64,000 nucleotides of DNA from Pseudomonadota bacterium. GTDB lineage: Bacteria > Pseudomonadota > Gammaproteobacteria > Acidiferrobacterales > Acidiferrobacteraceae. The notes beneath the pieces were generated by a model, which made no database searches, was not told the origin of the DNA, and saw nothing but the letters and a program-made list of their open reading frames with translations. Made by a program: the position numbers and the translations under genes. The first letter of the stretch is position 1. Each line of letters opens with the position of its first letter. The stretch is taken from positions 1 to 64,000 of the forward strand of contig JAJYDT010000006.1 in assembly GCA_021777335.1 (NCBI GenBank), given 5' to 3'. This document shows, piece by piece, positions 28,243-37,057 of this stretch.

Positions 28243-28949
28243 GTTAGGGCGCGAGGACCAAAGATGCCACGCCCAATACGTACAAACGTTGCTCCTTCCC
28301 GTATCGCATGGATAAAATCATCGGTCATGCCCATAGAAAGCTCGGAGAAATGCGCGAGATCAAACTCGCAGCGGCAACGGTCAGCGAGGTCACGGAGTTC
28401 TGAAAACGCGGCTGATTTCCTGTGCTCATCGGATGTCTGCGGCCCGACGGTCATGAGCCCGCGGTATTCGAGCCCGCCAAGCTGAGCCGAGAGCAGTTCC
28501 TCCAGGAATTGCGGAAGGGCACCGGGAACGATGCCGTGCTTCCCGGGCTCGCGGCTTACGTTTACCTCAATCAGCACAGACAGTCGTGTTGCATGGGTGG
28601 CCATCGCTTCTGACAGGCGCCTGGCTGCCCGAAGGCTTGCTAGCGAGTGGACCCACGCGAATCGGCCAGGAAGGTACCGGGCCTTGTTTGACTGCAGGGC
28701 GCCTGTAAAATGCCATTCGATTTTAGTGTCGGAGAGCGATGCAAGCTTTGGGGCCGCCTCTTGCATAAAATTTTCGGCAAAACGCTGTTGACCCGCACGG
28801 TACGCCTCGAGAATACGTGCCTGATCCTGCTGCTTCGATACCGCGAGCAGGCGGATGTCCTCGGGGCGCCTGCCGGCGGCGCTTGCGGCCTCCGCAATGG
28901 CTGTGCGGATCGAATCCAGGCGTTCGGCAATGTATGATGGTGGTCGCAT
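28239..28949 (-). CDS. yggS: PLP homeostasis protein, YggS/PROSC family
   Basis: A 236-residue cytoplasmic PLP-binding protein with the fold type III barrel of the alanine racemase N-terminal domain. The PLP lysine is in LLAVSKQQD; FAENFMQEA, IEWHFTGALQSNKARYL, SVLIEVNVSREPGKHGI and the phosphate-binding ELSMGMTDDFIHAI and GATFVRIGRGIFG all match the family. It buffers free PLP and has no known catalytic activity. It is divergent from the dciA-like gene. Confidence 0.95.
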   Translation of the reverse strand: MRPPSYIAERLDSIRTAIAEAASAAGRRPEDIRLLAVSKQQDQARILEAYRAGQQRFAENFMQEAAPKLASLSDTKIEWHFTGALQSNKARYLPGRFAWVHSLASLRAARRLSEAMATHATRLSVLIEVNVSREPGKHGIVPGALPQFLEELLSAQLGGLEYRGLMTVGPQTSDEHRKSAAFSELRDLADRCRCEFDLAHFSELSMGMTDDFIHAIREGATFVRIGRGIFGPRALT

Positions 28950-28991
28950 GTGGCGGTTCGGGGTCGGCCGCGATCATATCAGGAACAAAAA

Positions 28992-29438
28992 ATGGGCGCG
29001 ATCAAGGTAGATGCATATCTGGCTGGTTTGCGGCTCCGGCATTTCGCGCACGCGGACACGCGTGTGTTTGCAGCGATCATGGATGCCTGGGTCCGGTGTG
29101 TTCCGCAACCATTGTCTCTGCGCGCGCGCCCATCGCACTTTAAAGACGGCTGGGTGCTCGTGGATACTGATTCCCCAATATGGCTTGCGCGTCTGCGCAA
29201 TCAGACACCGACTCTGCTTGCGGCACTGAAGCGCGAACCCGATCTTGCATTGCTTGAAGGGTTCCGCGCACGTGTGCGTCCTGCGGCGCTTGCAGGGCCT
29301 GCGCGACCAACACTCCGCCGATTTTCATTGTCACCACGTGCTGTCGGCGCCCTTGAGGCGCTCGCGCGGGACACCGGTGATCCGGGGCTTAGGGATGCGC
29401 TGGCGCATTTGCTGAGGAAGAGCGGGAGGCGCACGTAG
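28992..29438 (+). CDS. DciA-like (DUF721) protein
   Basis: A 148-residue protein starting at ATG 28992; an earlier in-frame start at 28950 overlaps the divergent gene's start region. The DUF721 core is visible in the WVRCVPQPLSLRARP region, in DGWVLVDTDSPIWLARLRNQTPTLLAAL, and in a basic C-terminus. DciA loads the replicative helicase in bacteria lacking DnaC/DnaI, and dnaB is present in this window. The assignment rests on the Trp-rich DUF721 signature. Sequence identity in the family is low, so the functional claim is moderate. Confidence 0.75.
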   Translation: MGAIKVDAYLAGLRLRHFAHADTRVFAAIMDAWVRCVPQPLSLRARPSHFKDGWVLVDTDSPIWLARLRNQTPTLLAALKREPDLALLEGFRARVRPAALAGPARPTLRRFSLSPRAVGALEALARDTGDPGLRDALAHLLRKSGRRT

Positions 29439-29846
29439 TTTGCGCTGCGGCTCTAACCCAGGGCGCTGTTCCTGCGGAATTGCTCGGACAGCGGCCTTGA
29501 GGCGATACCGGGACGCTCACGATCATCCGCTGAGGATGAGGTTTTTCGTCAACCAGGGCCGGTTTGTGCAATCGGATCCACGTCCTTTCCCTGAATCCTA
29601 TCACGCGCTCGTTGCGTCGCGATGCAAAAGCGCCATAATATTCCTTATGAAAATCCGCCGCCGGTTCGGTTGCCACCCGAGTAGTGCTCATTATGCCTGG
29701 TTTACCCGGTGGGGCCATTTGGCAGAGGCTGGTGCACCGATCCAAACTGCTGGAGTATCACAGACCCCGTATCGGGTAGATTGCTCTGTAGCCGCTGTGC
29801 GAGCACAGGCGCGATGTGATGGCCGGAGGGGTCGCAACGCCCTCCA
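29439..29846. other. Intergenic leader region before the lol operon
   Basis: No convincing gene in 408 bases, although both strands carry open frames of 118-136 codons. A promoter candidate lies at 29612-29639. The last 25 bases form a hairpin (29825-29830 with 29840-29845) that pairs a GGAGGG with CCCTCC directly before the lolC start. Confidence 0.6.
29612..29639 (+). promoter_or_regulatory. Candidate promoter for the lol-exb-msbA operon
   Basis: TTGCGT (29612-29617) and CATAAT (29634-29639) have a 16-base spacer. This would give a leader of about 200 nt before the permease gene. Both boxes deviate slightly from consensus. Confidence 0.4.
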
Positions 29847-31094
29847 ATGATCCGTCCGTTCGAGCTGTTTATCGGGTTGCGCTACACGCGGGCTAAGCGG
29901 CGCAATCACTTCATCTCATTCATCTCGCTTACGTCCATTGCAGGCATCGCTCTGGGTGTAGCCGCGCTCATTACCGTGCTTTCGGTTATGAACGGCTTTC
30001 AGGAAACGCTGCGCTCCCGCATTCTCGGCGTCATTTCAGATGTGACCGTGACCGGTCCCCACGACCGGTTGCGGGACTGGAAGCCCATGCTGCGACGGAT
30101 CCGTCGGACGCGACATGTCGTCGCGGTGGCGCCCTATGTCCGCGGCGAGGGAATGCTGGTGCATGGCCGGGCCGTTGCCGGTGTCCTGGTACGCGGCATC
30201 CTGCCGTCCGCCGAGCGTGGTGTTTCCAGCATTGGAACGAAGATGAAGTTGGGGCATCTGAACGACCTGAAAGCAGGCCGCTTCGACATCGTTATCGGCC
30301 GGTACCTCGCGTGGAAGCTCGGTGCAACAGTCGGCTCGCATATCTCGCTGATCATCCCGCAGGGAGAAGTGACACCCGCGGGGCTCTTGCCGCGCCTTCG
30401 TGACTTCAAGGTTGTCGGCATCTTTGATGTCGGGATGTACGAATATGACAGCGGGCTCGCCCTGATCAACCTTGCTGATGCCCAGAGACTGTACGGTGAA
30501 GGCAACGCAGTGAGCGGGGTCCGGGTGCGGCTCGATAACATCTATCTGGCACCCATGGTCGCCGCACGCTTGGCGACGCGGTTCGGGCCCGACTACACGG
30601 TACGGGACTGGTCAGAGGAGCACGCGAATTTCTTCCGCGCCCTTAAGATCGAGAAGACTGTCATGTTCGTGATCCTGCTGTTGATTGTCGCGGTCGCTGC
30701 ATTCAACATCATTGCCACGCTCGTCATGGTTGTTACTGACAAAAAGTCCGACATCGCAATTCTGAGAACAATCGGCGCGAGCCCGGCGAGCATTATGGGT
30801 GTGTTCATCGTCCAGGGAGCCGTGATTGGTGTACTAGGTACCCTGATTGGTGTCGTCGTAGGCGTGTTGCTGTCGCTCAATGTCACAACGATTGTCCCGT
30901 TCATCGAACGGATTTTTCATACGACGTTCATCGAGGCTGACGTGTACTATATCAGCCAGCTCCCGTCGCATCTGCGCTGGTCCGATGTAATCCACACGGC
31001 TTGCGCGTCGCTTATCATGAGCTTTACCGCCACAATCTATCCCGCATGGCGGGCATCGAAGACAGACCCTGCGGAGGCGCTTCGTTACGAATGA
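29847..31094 (+). CDS. Lipoprotein-releasing ABC transporter permease (LolC/LolE/LolF type)
   Basis: A 415-residue inner-membrane permease. The N-terminal motif FELFIGLRYTRAKRRNHFISFIS and first membrane helix (around 22-45, with GIALGVAALITVLSVMNGFQ) are diagnostic. A large periplasmic domain spans about 47-265. Three more helices lie at about 270-300, 315-345 and 375-400, ending in the conserved C-terminus [18 protein letters not shown]. It extracts mature lipoproteins from the inner membrane for LolA. lolD overlaps its stop, but no second permease follows, so the protein may act as a homodimer (LolF-like). Confidence 0.93.
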   Translation: MIRPFELFIGLRYTRAKRRNHFISFISLTSIAGIALGVAALITVLSVMNGFQETLRSRILGVISDVTVTGPHDRLRDWKPMLRRIRRTRHVVAVAPYVRGEGMLVHGRAVAGVLVRGILPSAERGVSSIGTKMKLGHLNDLKAGRFDIVIGRYLAWKLGATVGSHISLIIPQGEVTPAGLLPRLRDFKVVGIFDVGMYEYDSGLALINLADAQRLYGEGNAVSGVRVRLDNIYLAPMVAARLATRFGPDYTVRDWSEEHANFFRALKIEKTVMFVILLLIVAVAAFNIIATLVMVVTDKKSDIAILRTIGASPASIMGVFIVQGAVIGVLGTLIGVVVGVLLSLNVTTIVPFIERIFHTTFIEADVYYISQLPSHLRWSDVIHTACASLIMSFTATIYPAWRASKTDPAEALRYE

Positions 31095-31834
31095 CGGACC
31101 CAGTCATCATTTGCCGGAATGTTTCCAAGACGTTTCACCAGTGGCGTTTCGAGGTCGATGTCCTGAAGGATATAAACCTGCGGGTGGAGGCGAGAGAGCA
31201 GGTGGCGATTATTGGTGTATCCGGCGCCGGAAAGAGCACGCTTTTGCATCTGGTTGGCGGCCTTGAACCCGCGACTAGCGGGTCGATAGAGATTGACGGA
31301 CGCGACCTTACGAGGATGAAAGAATCCGATCGCGGTATGCTGCGCAACCGCGCACTCGGGTTCGTGTACCAGTTTCACCATCTACTACAGGAGTTTTCAG
31401 CCGAAGAGAATGTTGCAATGCCCTTGCTGGTGCGGCGGGACGATCCGTCAAAGGCTATGGAGGATGCGCGCGGGATGCTTGAACGGGTTGGGCTTGGCCA
31501 TAGGTTCGCACACAAGCCGGGTGAGCTCTCCGGGGGAGAGCGCCAGCGTGTAGCGATCGCCCGAGCGCTTGTGACCCGCCCAAAATGCGTCTTGGCCGAT
31601 GAGCCCACGGGCAATCTCGACCGTAAGTCGGCTGAATCGGTCTATGCGCTGATGCTCGAGCTCAATCGTGAATATGGGACGAGTCTCGTGATCGCGACGC
31701 ATGACGCGGCGCTTGCTTCCCGTATGGACCGCATCTATACCATCGAAGATGGCGGCTTGCGGCCAGTGTCGCCCGGGGATGGCAGTCAGGTGGCAGATAT
31801 TCGGAGCACTATGATACAGTACCGGGAGCCCTAA
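31091..31834 (+). CDS. lolD: Lipoprotein-releasing ABC transporter ATPase LolD
   Basis: ATPase partner of the Lol permease. ATG 31091 overlaps the permease stop (ATGA); the longer frame from 31001 lies within the permease gene. The 247 residues show Walker [12 protein letters not shown], the Q-loop in [24 protein letters not shown] (the LolD-typical segment), the signature [15 protein letters not shown], Walker [12 protein letters not shown] and the switch His in IATHD. exbB follows after four bases, apparently in the same transcript. Confidence 0.96.
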   Translation: MTDPVIICRNVSKTFHQWRFEVDVLKDINLRVEAREQVAIIGVSGAGKSTLLHLVGGLEPATSGSIEIDGRDLTRMKESDRGMLRNRALGFVYQFHHLLQEFSAEENVAMPLLVRRDDPSKAMEDARGMLERVGLGHRFAHKPGELSGGERQRVAIARALVTRPKCVLADEPTGNLDRKSAESVYALMLELNREYGTSLVIATHDAALASRMDRIYTIEDGGLRPVSPGDGSQVADIRSTMIQYREP

Positions 31835-31838
31835 GAAC

Positions 31839-32462
31839 GTGCTTGAACTCATAAAATCGGGCGGCTGGGTGATGTGGCCCCTCATTGTATGCTCCATTTC
31901 CGCATGCGCCATTATCGGTGAGCGCCTATGGTCGCTGCAGCGGCGGCTGGTCGTGCCGTCTGGGGTGCTCAGCAACGTGCAGCAATGGCTCGAGCGCGGC
32001 GATATCGACGGCGCTAAGGTCGGAGTTCTGCGCAGAGGTTCTCCCCTCGGACGGGTGCTCGCCGCCGGCCTTGTAAACCGCAATCGGGACCGAGGTCTGA
32101 TCAAGGAAGCAATTGAAGACGCTGGCCGCCATGTTGCGCTCGATCTTGAGCGGTATCTCAATGCGCTCGGCACTATCGCGGCGGTCGCGCCGTTCCTCGG
32201 ATTGCTCGGTACCGTGCTTGGCATGATCCGGATGTTTGCGGCACTTGGGGCAACAGCGGGTGATCCTGCGGTGCTCGCGAGGGGCATATCACAGGCGCTT
32301 GTCACCACAGCGTCCGGTCTCACTATCGCCATTCCGAGCCTCATTTTCTATCGGTATTTCCGCGCGCGCGTGCGTGAACTTCTCACTGATATGGAACAGC
32401 AGGCGCTGCACCTCGTGGATCTGCTTCACAGTACGGCACGGGCGAGCCGGGGGGCCGCATGA
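31839..32462 (+). CDS. exbB: ExbB/TolQ/MotA family proton-channel protein
   Basis: A 207-residue inner-membrane protein that, with ExbD, uses the proton gradient to energise an outer-membrane process. GTG 31839 starts LELIKSGGWVMWPLIVCSI with the first helix at about 10-30. The conserved double-helix region is NALGTIAAVAPFLGLLGTVLGMIRMF (around 108-133), followed by SQALVTTASGLTIAIPSLIFYRYF. No tonB gene is nearby. In many Gammaproteobacteria this pair precedes lpxK, and its exact client is not known. exbD overlaps the stop by four bases. Confidence 0.9.
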   Translation: MLELIKSGGWVMWPLIVCSISACAIIGERLWSLQRRLVVPSGVLSNVQQWLERGDIDGAKVGVLRRGSPLGRVLAAGLVNRNRDRGLIKEAIEDAGRHVALDLERYLNALGTIAAVAPFLGLLGTVLGMIRMFAALGATAGDPAVLARGISQALVTTASGLTIAIPSLIFYRYFRARVRELLTDMEQQALHLVDLLHSTARASRGAA

Positions 32463-32887
32463 ATTTCCGGCGTGAGCAGCGTGACGAGCCAGAGATCAAT
32501 CTGGTGCCGATGATTGATGTGCTTCTGATGACTCTGATATTCCTTGTTTTGACCACGAGTTTTGCGCGTGAAGGTCGGATCCGAGTGAAGCTGCCACATG
32601 CAAGTGCCAGGGTCGCGTCTATGCCGCTATCGCTCCAAGTGGTTATAGGCCCGGGCGGCAGCTACACCGTGGACCGGATGCACGTACGTGGCAGCGCGAT
32701 CGCGGGCCTGGAGCGGGCCATGCGATCAGCGGCGGGGGGCCGCCGTAAGCCGCTCGTTGTGATCTATGCCGACCGGAAGGCACCTTACGAAGCAGTGGTG
32801 CACGCCATGGACGCCGCGCGCCAGCTCGGATTCCTGAATCTGAGTTTCGCGACGCGCTCCCGAAAGAGTGCGCCTGGGTCCCCGTGA
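32459..32887 (+). CDS. exbD: ExbD/TolR family protein
   Basis: A 142-residue partner of the ExbB-like channel. A short cytoplasmic N-terminus precedes the single helix with the essential proton-carrying Asp (NLVPMIDVLLMTLIFLVL, D20 or nearby). A periplasmic domain containing VVIYADRKAPYEAVVHAMDAARQLG, the typical ExbD/TolR C-terminal motif, completes it. It overlaps both neighbours by four bases, so exbB-exbD-msbA should be translated as a coupled unit. Confidence 0.92.
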   Translation: MNFRREQRDEPEINLVPMIDVLLMTLIFLVLTTSFAREGRIRVKLPHASARVASMPLSLQVVIGPGGSYTVDRMHVRGSAIAGLERAMRSAAGGRRKPLVVIYADRKAPYEAVVHAMDAARQLGFLNLSFATRSRKSAPGSP

Positions 32888-34626
32888 CCTCGGCGGGCCG
32901 TTCTTCCGGACCGAACCTGTATCGTCGGCTGCTCGGCTACGCTTGGCCGTACCGGGGAGTATTCGCGCTGGCCGTCGTGGCAATGACGGTAGCATCCGCG
33001 ACGGATCCCGCGTTTGCGGCCCTCATGAGACCGATGCTTGACGGAGGTTTCATCCATCGCAATCCTGAGAGTATCCGTTACGTACCCTTGTTGCTGGTTG
33101 TCCTGTTCACTGTTCGCGGCATCGCAGCGTTCGGTGCAGACTATTCGATGCAGTGGGTCGGACGCAAAGTTATCTTTGATATCCGCAACGCGATGTTCAA
33201 TCAGCTGGTCTACCTGTCCAGCGCCTTTTACGATGTGCATTCTTCGGGCACGCTAGTATCCAAGTTAATCTATGACGTAGAACAGGTAGCGAGCGCGTCG
33301 ACGCGGGCGATATCCGTGCTCGTGAAGGATGGGGTGGGTGTCGTTGGTCTGCTTGGCTGGATGACCTACCTGGACTGGAAGTTGACCCTGATTTTTGTAT
33401 GCCTCGCACCGCCGGTTTCGCTCGTTGTCAGGAAAATGAGTAATCGCTTTCGCAAGGCAAGCAGCGCAATTCAGGAGACGATGGGTGACGTGTCCCGGGT
33501 GGCGCAGGAGATTGTGGCTGCGCACAAGGTAGTAAAAATATTCGGCGGCGAGGAGATGGAAAAGCTGGCGTTTGCCCGCATCAATGAGCGTAATCGCCAG
33601 CAAGTCATGAAGCGAGCGGCGGTCGGCGCGTCAGGGAGCCCCGTTATCCAGCTGCTAGCCGCAACTGCGCTTGCGGGCGTCATCTATATCGCCATGCAGC
33701 AGTCAAAGATCACAATCGGTACTTTCATATCCTATATCACTGCGATCATGTTGCTGCTTGGGCCGACACGTCGTCTGACCCAAATCAACGAGACCATACA
33801 GAGCGGGCTCGCGGCCGCTCAGAGCATATTCTGGCTGCTCGATCAGCCCATGCCGCGTGACGAAGGCACGCGCAGGCTCGAGTCCGTGCGTGGGCGCATC
33901 GAATACCGTCGTGTCACGTTCCGCTACCCGTCATCGAAGGCGTCTGCGCTCGCGGATGTGTCGTTCGTCGCGGAGCCGGGTACGACGCTTGCGCTGGTTG
34001 GTCCTTCCGGGAGCGGAAAGACTACGGTCGCAAACGTCCTGCCAAGGTTCTATGATCTTTCAGAGGGGGAGATTCTGATAGATGGAATCAGTATCACAGA
34101 CATGGCCCTGAAGACGCTGCGTTCCCACATTGCGCTCGTGGGGCAAGAGACCGTGCTATTCGATGACACGATTCGCAACAATATCATCTACGGGCAACGG
34201 GAGCCCATTTCCGACGCCCGGCTGCAGGATGCGGCGGCTGCGGCCCATGTGATGGAGTTCGTCAAGGATCTTCCAAAGGGGTTTGACACCCTCGTCGGGG
34301 AGCGTGGTGTGCGTCTCTCGGGGGGGCAGAGGCAGCGCATTGCGATCGCCCGCGCACTGCTTAAGAACGCGCCCATACTGATTCTTGACGAGGCCACGTC
34401 GGCGCTCGATACAGAATCCGAGCGGTATGTTCAGGAGGCCATGCAGAAGCTCATGGCCAACCGCACGACCCTCGTGATCGCGCATCGCCTGTCGACGATT
34501 GAGGGAGCCGACCGCATCGTCGTGCTGGCCAAGGGGCGAGTCGTCGAGATCGGAACCCACCAGGAACTCCTGGACCTGGGTCAATCCTACGCCAGACTCT
34601 ACCGCGTGCAATTTCGTGAACGATAG
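32884..34626 (+). CDS. msbA: Lipid A export ABC transporter MsbA
   Basis: A 580-residue half-transporter that flips lipid A-core across the inner membrane. The GTG start overlaps exbD (GTGA). The transmembrane domain occupies about 1-320 with six helices. The ATPase domain has Walker A GPSGSGKTTVANVLPRFY, Q-loop HIALVGQETVLFDDTIRNNI, signature LSGGQRQRIAIARALL, Walker B ILILDEATSALD and switch His VIAHRL. Identification as MsbA, not another exporter, rests on length, the FYDVHSSGTLVSKL loop and location with lpxK and kdsB. Confidence 0.94.
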   Translation: MTSAGRSSGPNLYRRLLGYAWPYRGVFALAVVAMTVASATDPAFAALMRPMLDGGFIHRNPESIRYVPLLLVVLFTVRGIAAFGADYSMQWVGRKVIFDIRNAMFNQLVYLSSAFYDVHSSGTLVSKLIYDVEQVASASTRAISVLVKDGVGVVGLLGWMTYLDWKLTLIFVCLAPPVSLVVRKMSNRFRKASSAIQETMGDVSRVAQEIVAAHKVVKIFGGEEMEKLAFARINERNRQQVMKRAAVGASGSPVIQLLAATALAGVIYIAMQQSKITIGTFISYITAIMLLLGPTRRLTQINETIQSGLAAAQSIFWLLDQPMPRDEGTRRLESVRGRIEYRRVTFRYPSSKASALADVSFVAEPGTTLALVGPSGSGKTTVANVLPRFYDLSEGEILIDGISITDMALKTLRSHIALVGQETVLFDDTIRNNIIYGQREPISDARLQDAAAAAHVMEFVKDLPKGFDTLVGERGVRLSGGQRQRIAIARALLKNAPILILDEATSALDTESERYVQEAMQKLMANRTTLVIAHRLSTIEGADRIVVLAKGRVVEIGTHQELLDLGQSYARLYRVQFRER

Positions 34627-35773
34627 GTCGACGCCGGGCTACGGCACCGGTCTTTGGGAGATTGGACGCGAGGATCTGAGGGATTCGCTACGCGGACGGT
34701 CGGTGCGCGTTTATGCCCGCCACGGTCTTCTCAAGCCTCCATCAGGGTCAGGAAAGCTCATTTGGGTGAAGGCTGGTGGCAGTCGGGAAAGTGTCCTCGT
34801 AGCGACCGATCTTTTACACGCGATCCGCTCGAAACGCCTCGACGTGCGTCTTGCGCTGACTTTTGAGCGAGATTACCCACGCTTGGTCCGCAAGCGGCTC
34901 CGGGGGATCGCCAAGGCCGGACTCGGTTATGGCCCGTGTGACGCGTCCCGCGTCGTCCAGCGCGTGCTTGACCGGCTCGAGCCGCTTGGAGTGATCATTG
35001 TGCGTCATGCGCCACCTAACAACCTCATGCGTGCGATCAAGAAGCGGGGAATACACTCGGTGGCGATCAACGTTGAACCCTCCCACGTACCGCTTGAGAC
35101 GGTATACCCCGTGTCCCGCGATCAGGTAGCGGCGTGGCGCAAGGAGAGTGAAGGGGTCATTGCCGCACCTGCGGATTTGCTGACGCTATTGGTGGAAGCA
35201 CAGGTGGATCCCACTTTCCGCAGTGTCGCCACGGGTGGCGAAGGGAATGTATGGTGGTTCCAGACGCGGCGTTGGTCGCAGGCGATGGAGATGATTCAGG
35301 CGTGGCGCTCATGGGGTGTGCCGGAGGATCTTCTGTTCGTAGGCAACGGGGACGCACAATGGCGTTCCGCTGCTGCTCGCGGGCTTGGTGCGAGCCTGTA
35401 TCTGTGGGATCGCAAGCGGTTTTCCGCAGGGTCGGTAGTATTCGTGGACGACCGAAAGTGGCTGCCCGCGCTTACTGCGTCCTGCGATGCGACCTATCTC
35501 GCGTCACCTACCGATCTTGAATTCTGGCAGGCGGTAGCTGGCGGCGGTGTGGTGAGTGCCGCACCGGGAGCGCTCTTTGATCGTTCTGATGCTGCCGGGC
35601 TTATAGACCGCGTCCCAACCGTCGGTGAGCTCCTGGGGCGCTGGCGGTATTACGCACGCGATGTCGTTGCGCGCCGTCGGCGGGGTGACGCCCTGCGGCG
35701 GTTTTTCTGGGAGGAGCGCCGGCGCGCCGCGGACGTTGCTGACGATCTTCTTAATCGCATATACGAATGGTGA
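34616..35773 (+). CDS. WaaA (Kdo transferase)-like glycosyltransferase
   Basis: A 385-residue soluble protein from GTG 34616, overlapping msbA by 11 bases. It resembles the N-terminal half of WaaA/KdtA: LIWVKAGGSRESVLVATDLL aligns with the family's active-site segment, placing E58 on the catalytic glutamate. A typical loop then reads LALTFERDYPRLVRKRLRG, and RLEPLGVIIVRHAPPNNLMRAI resembles the segment where WaaA has a Glu-Leu-Trp-Pro motif. The N-terminal membrane anchor of WaaA is missing, and the C-terminal sugar-nucleotide half is hard to align. Context (msbA upstream, lpxK overlapping downstream, kdsB in the same run) supports a role in lipopolysaccharide. It may use another sugar or be the organism's diverged Kdo transferase. 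Confidence 0.6.
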   Translation: MNDRSTPGYGTGLWEIGREDLRDSLRGRSVRVYARHGLLKPPSGSGKLIWVKAGGSRESVLVATDLLHAIRSKRLDVRLALTFERDYPRLVRKRLRGIAKAGLGYGPCDASRVVQRVLDRLEPLGVIIVRHAPPNNLMRAIKKRGIHSVAINVEPSHVPLETVYPVSRDQVAAWRKESEGVIAAPADLLTLLVEAQVDPTFRSVATGGEGNVWWFQTRRWSQAMEMIQAWRSWGVPEDLLFVGNGDAQWRSAAARGLGASLYLWDRKRFSAGSVVFVDDRKWLPALTASCDATYLASPTDLEFWQAVAGGGVVSAAPGALFDRSDAAGLIDRVPTVGELLGRWRYYARDVVARRRRGDALRRFFWEERRRAADVADDLLNRIYEW

Positions 35774-36753
35774 TCGCGTCCCTTCCTGATCGTCACTGGG
35801 CGCGACGTACATGGCTGAGTATGGCCCTTTGGCCGCTCAGTGTGTTGTATTGCCTTTTTGTCCGCCTGCATCGACAATTTCTGAGGGCCAGCGCGGTTCA
35901 CCTGCCTGTCCCAGTGGTTACAATCGGCAATCTGACCGTAGGTGGCAATGGGAAAACACCGCTTGTGGCTTGGGTCGCCGCGCTGTTTGCGGGACACGGT
36001 TACCGACCAGGCGTGGTAGCCAGAGGGTATGGCGGGTGGGCGCAGCATTGGCCACAACGTGTTACGCCGACGTCTGACCCCGCCGAGGTGGGCGACGAGC
36101 CCGTGTTGCTTGCGCGCCGCGGTTTTCCTGTGGTGGTGGGGCCGGACCGGGTAGCTGCTGCCAAGGTGCTGATTGATCAGTGTGACTGCAATGTCATCGT
36201 AAGCGATGACGGGTTGCAGCATTGGCGGTTGCACCGCGATGTCGAGGTGGTGGTGATCGACGGCGTTCGCCGGTTCGGTAATGGCTTCTGTCTCCCGGCC
36301 GGACCCTTGCGGGAGCCTGTGCGCCGGCTCGAGACGATTGACGCGCGGGTAGTGCAGGGTGGTGTTGCCCGCAGTGACGAATGGAGTATGCGCCTTACGG
36401 GTACCGAATTTGTAAATGTCGCGTATCCCGAGCGTATCCGGCACGTGGCAGATTTCTCGGAACCTACGATTCATGCGGTTGCAGGAATCGGCAATCCACA
36501 GCGTTTTTTCGACGACCTGCGGGCCGCGGGGTTTGATCCGCACCCTCATATGTTTCCGGATCATCATCCGTTTACCGCGGAGGACTTCAAGTTTGTGGGC
36601 AGAGAGGCGGCAGTGATCATGACTGAGAAAGATGCGGTGAAATGCGAGCGGTTCGCTTGCGACAACTTCTGGTTCCGACGGGTTGCAGCGGAGCCCGAGC
36701 CGGGTTTTGGGCCGCTGCTCCTAGGGCTTCTCAAGGGGGTTAGGAATGGATAA
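35767..36753 (+). CDS. lpxK: Tetraacyldisaccharide 4'-kinase LpxK
   Basis: Inner-membrane kinase that phosphorylates the lipid A precursor at the 4' position. At 328 residues it has an N-terminal amphipathic or membrane helix (around 15-35), the P-loop [32 protein letters not shown] and the catalytic-site [29 protein letters not shown] near the end is also conserved. It overlaps the glycosyltransferase gene by seven bases and the Trm112 gene by eight, so expression is tightly coupled. Confidence 0.95.
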   Translation: MVIASLPDRHWARRTWLSMALWPLSVLYCLFVRLHRQFLRASAVHLPVPVVTIGNLTVGGNGKTPLVAWVAALFAGHGYRPGVVARGYGGWAQHWPQRVTPTSDPAEVGDEPVLLARRGFPVVVGPDRVAAAKVLIDQCDCNVIVSDDGLQHWRLHRDVEVVVIDGVRRFGNGFCLPAGPLREPVRRLETIDARVVQGGVARSDEWSMRLTGTEFVNVAYPERIRHVADFSEPTIHAVAGIGNPQRFFDDLRAAGFDPHPHMFPDHHPFTAEDFKFVGREAAVIMTEKDAVKCERFACDNFWFRRVAAEPEPGFGPLLLGLLKGVRNG

Positions 36754-36946
36754 AAGGCTTCTCGAGATCTTGGTGTGTCCCAGTTGCAAGGGACAGCTTC
36801 ATTATGACCGGACGCGTCAGGAGCTCCTATGCCGGCCGGACCGTCTCGCCTATCCGATCCGCGACGGGATACCGGTGATGCTGGAAGATGAGGCGCGCCG
36901 GATCAGCGACGAGGAGGCGGATCGGGTCAAGCCTGTAAGCCCGTGA
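36746..36946 (+). CDS. Trm112 family protein (YcaR-like)
   Basis: A 66-residue protein starting [19 protein letters not shown] zinc-knuckle-like CPSC is followed by the [20 protein letters not shown] motif of the Trm112/UPF0434 family. In bacteria these small proteins lie between lpxK and kdsB; a role as methyltransferase activator is known for eukaryotic and archaeal relatives but not established here. It overlaps lpxK by eight bases. Confidence 0.93.
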   Translation: MDKRLLEILVCPSCKGQLHYDRTRQELLCRPDRLAYPIRDGIPVMLEDEARRISDEEADRVKPVSP

Positions 36947-37057
36947 GGGTGGCTGGCATCAAGTGTGTCACCGGATTCTTCCGCGGGGTGTCGACGGATG
37001 AGTGCGTAAGATATGCCCGCTCGGACGCGACCGGAGCACAATGGCTTGGGTAGGCGG

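Noticed and set aside
29440-29850. 136-codon plus-strand frame before the lol permease
   Set aside because: It is matched by an equally open frame on the other strand, starts without a ribosome-binding site and resembles no family. Treated as leader sequence.
31448-32344. 298-codon open frame on the minus strand over lolD and exbB
   Set aside because: It is the antisense shadow of two certain genes. It is rich in Arg, Pro and Ser as expected from GC-rich codon complement and shows no family motifs.
35650-36567. 305-codon minus-strand frame over lpxK
   Set aside because: lpxK is unambiguous on the plus strand and overlaps its neighbours; the antisense frame has no recognisable motif or ribosome-binding site.
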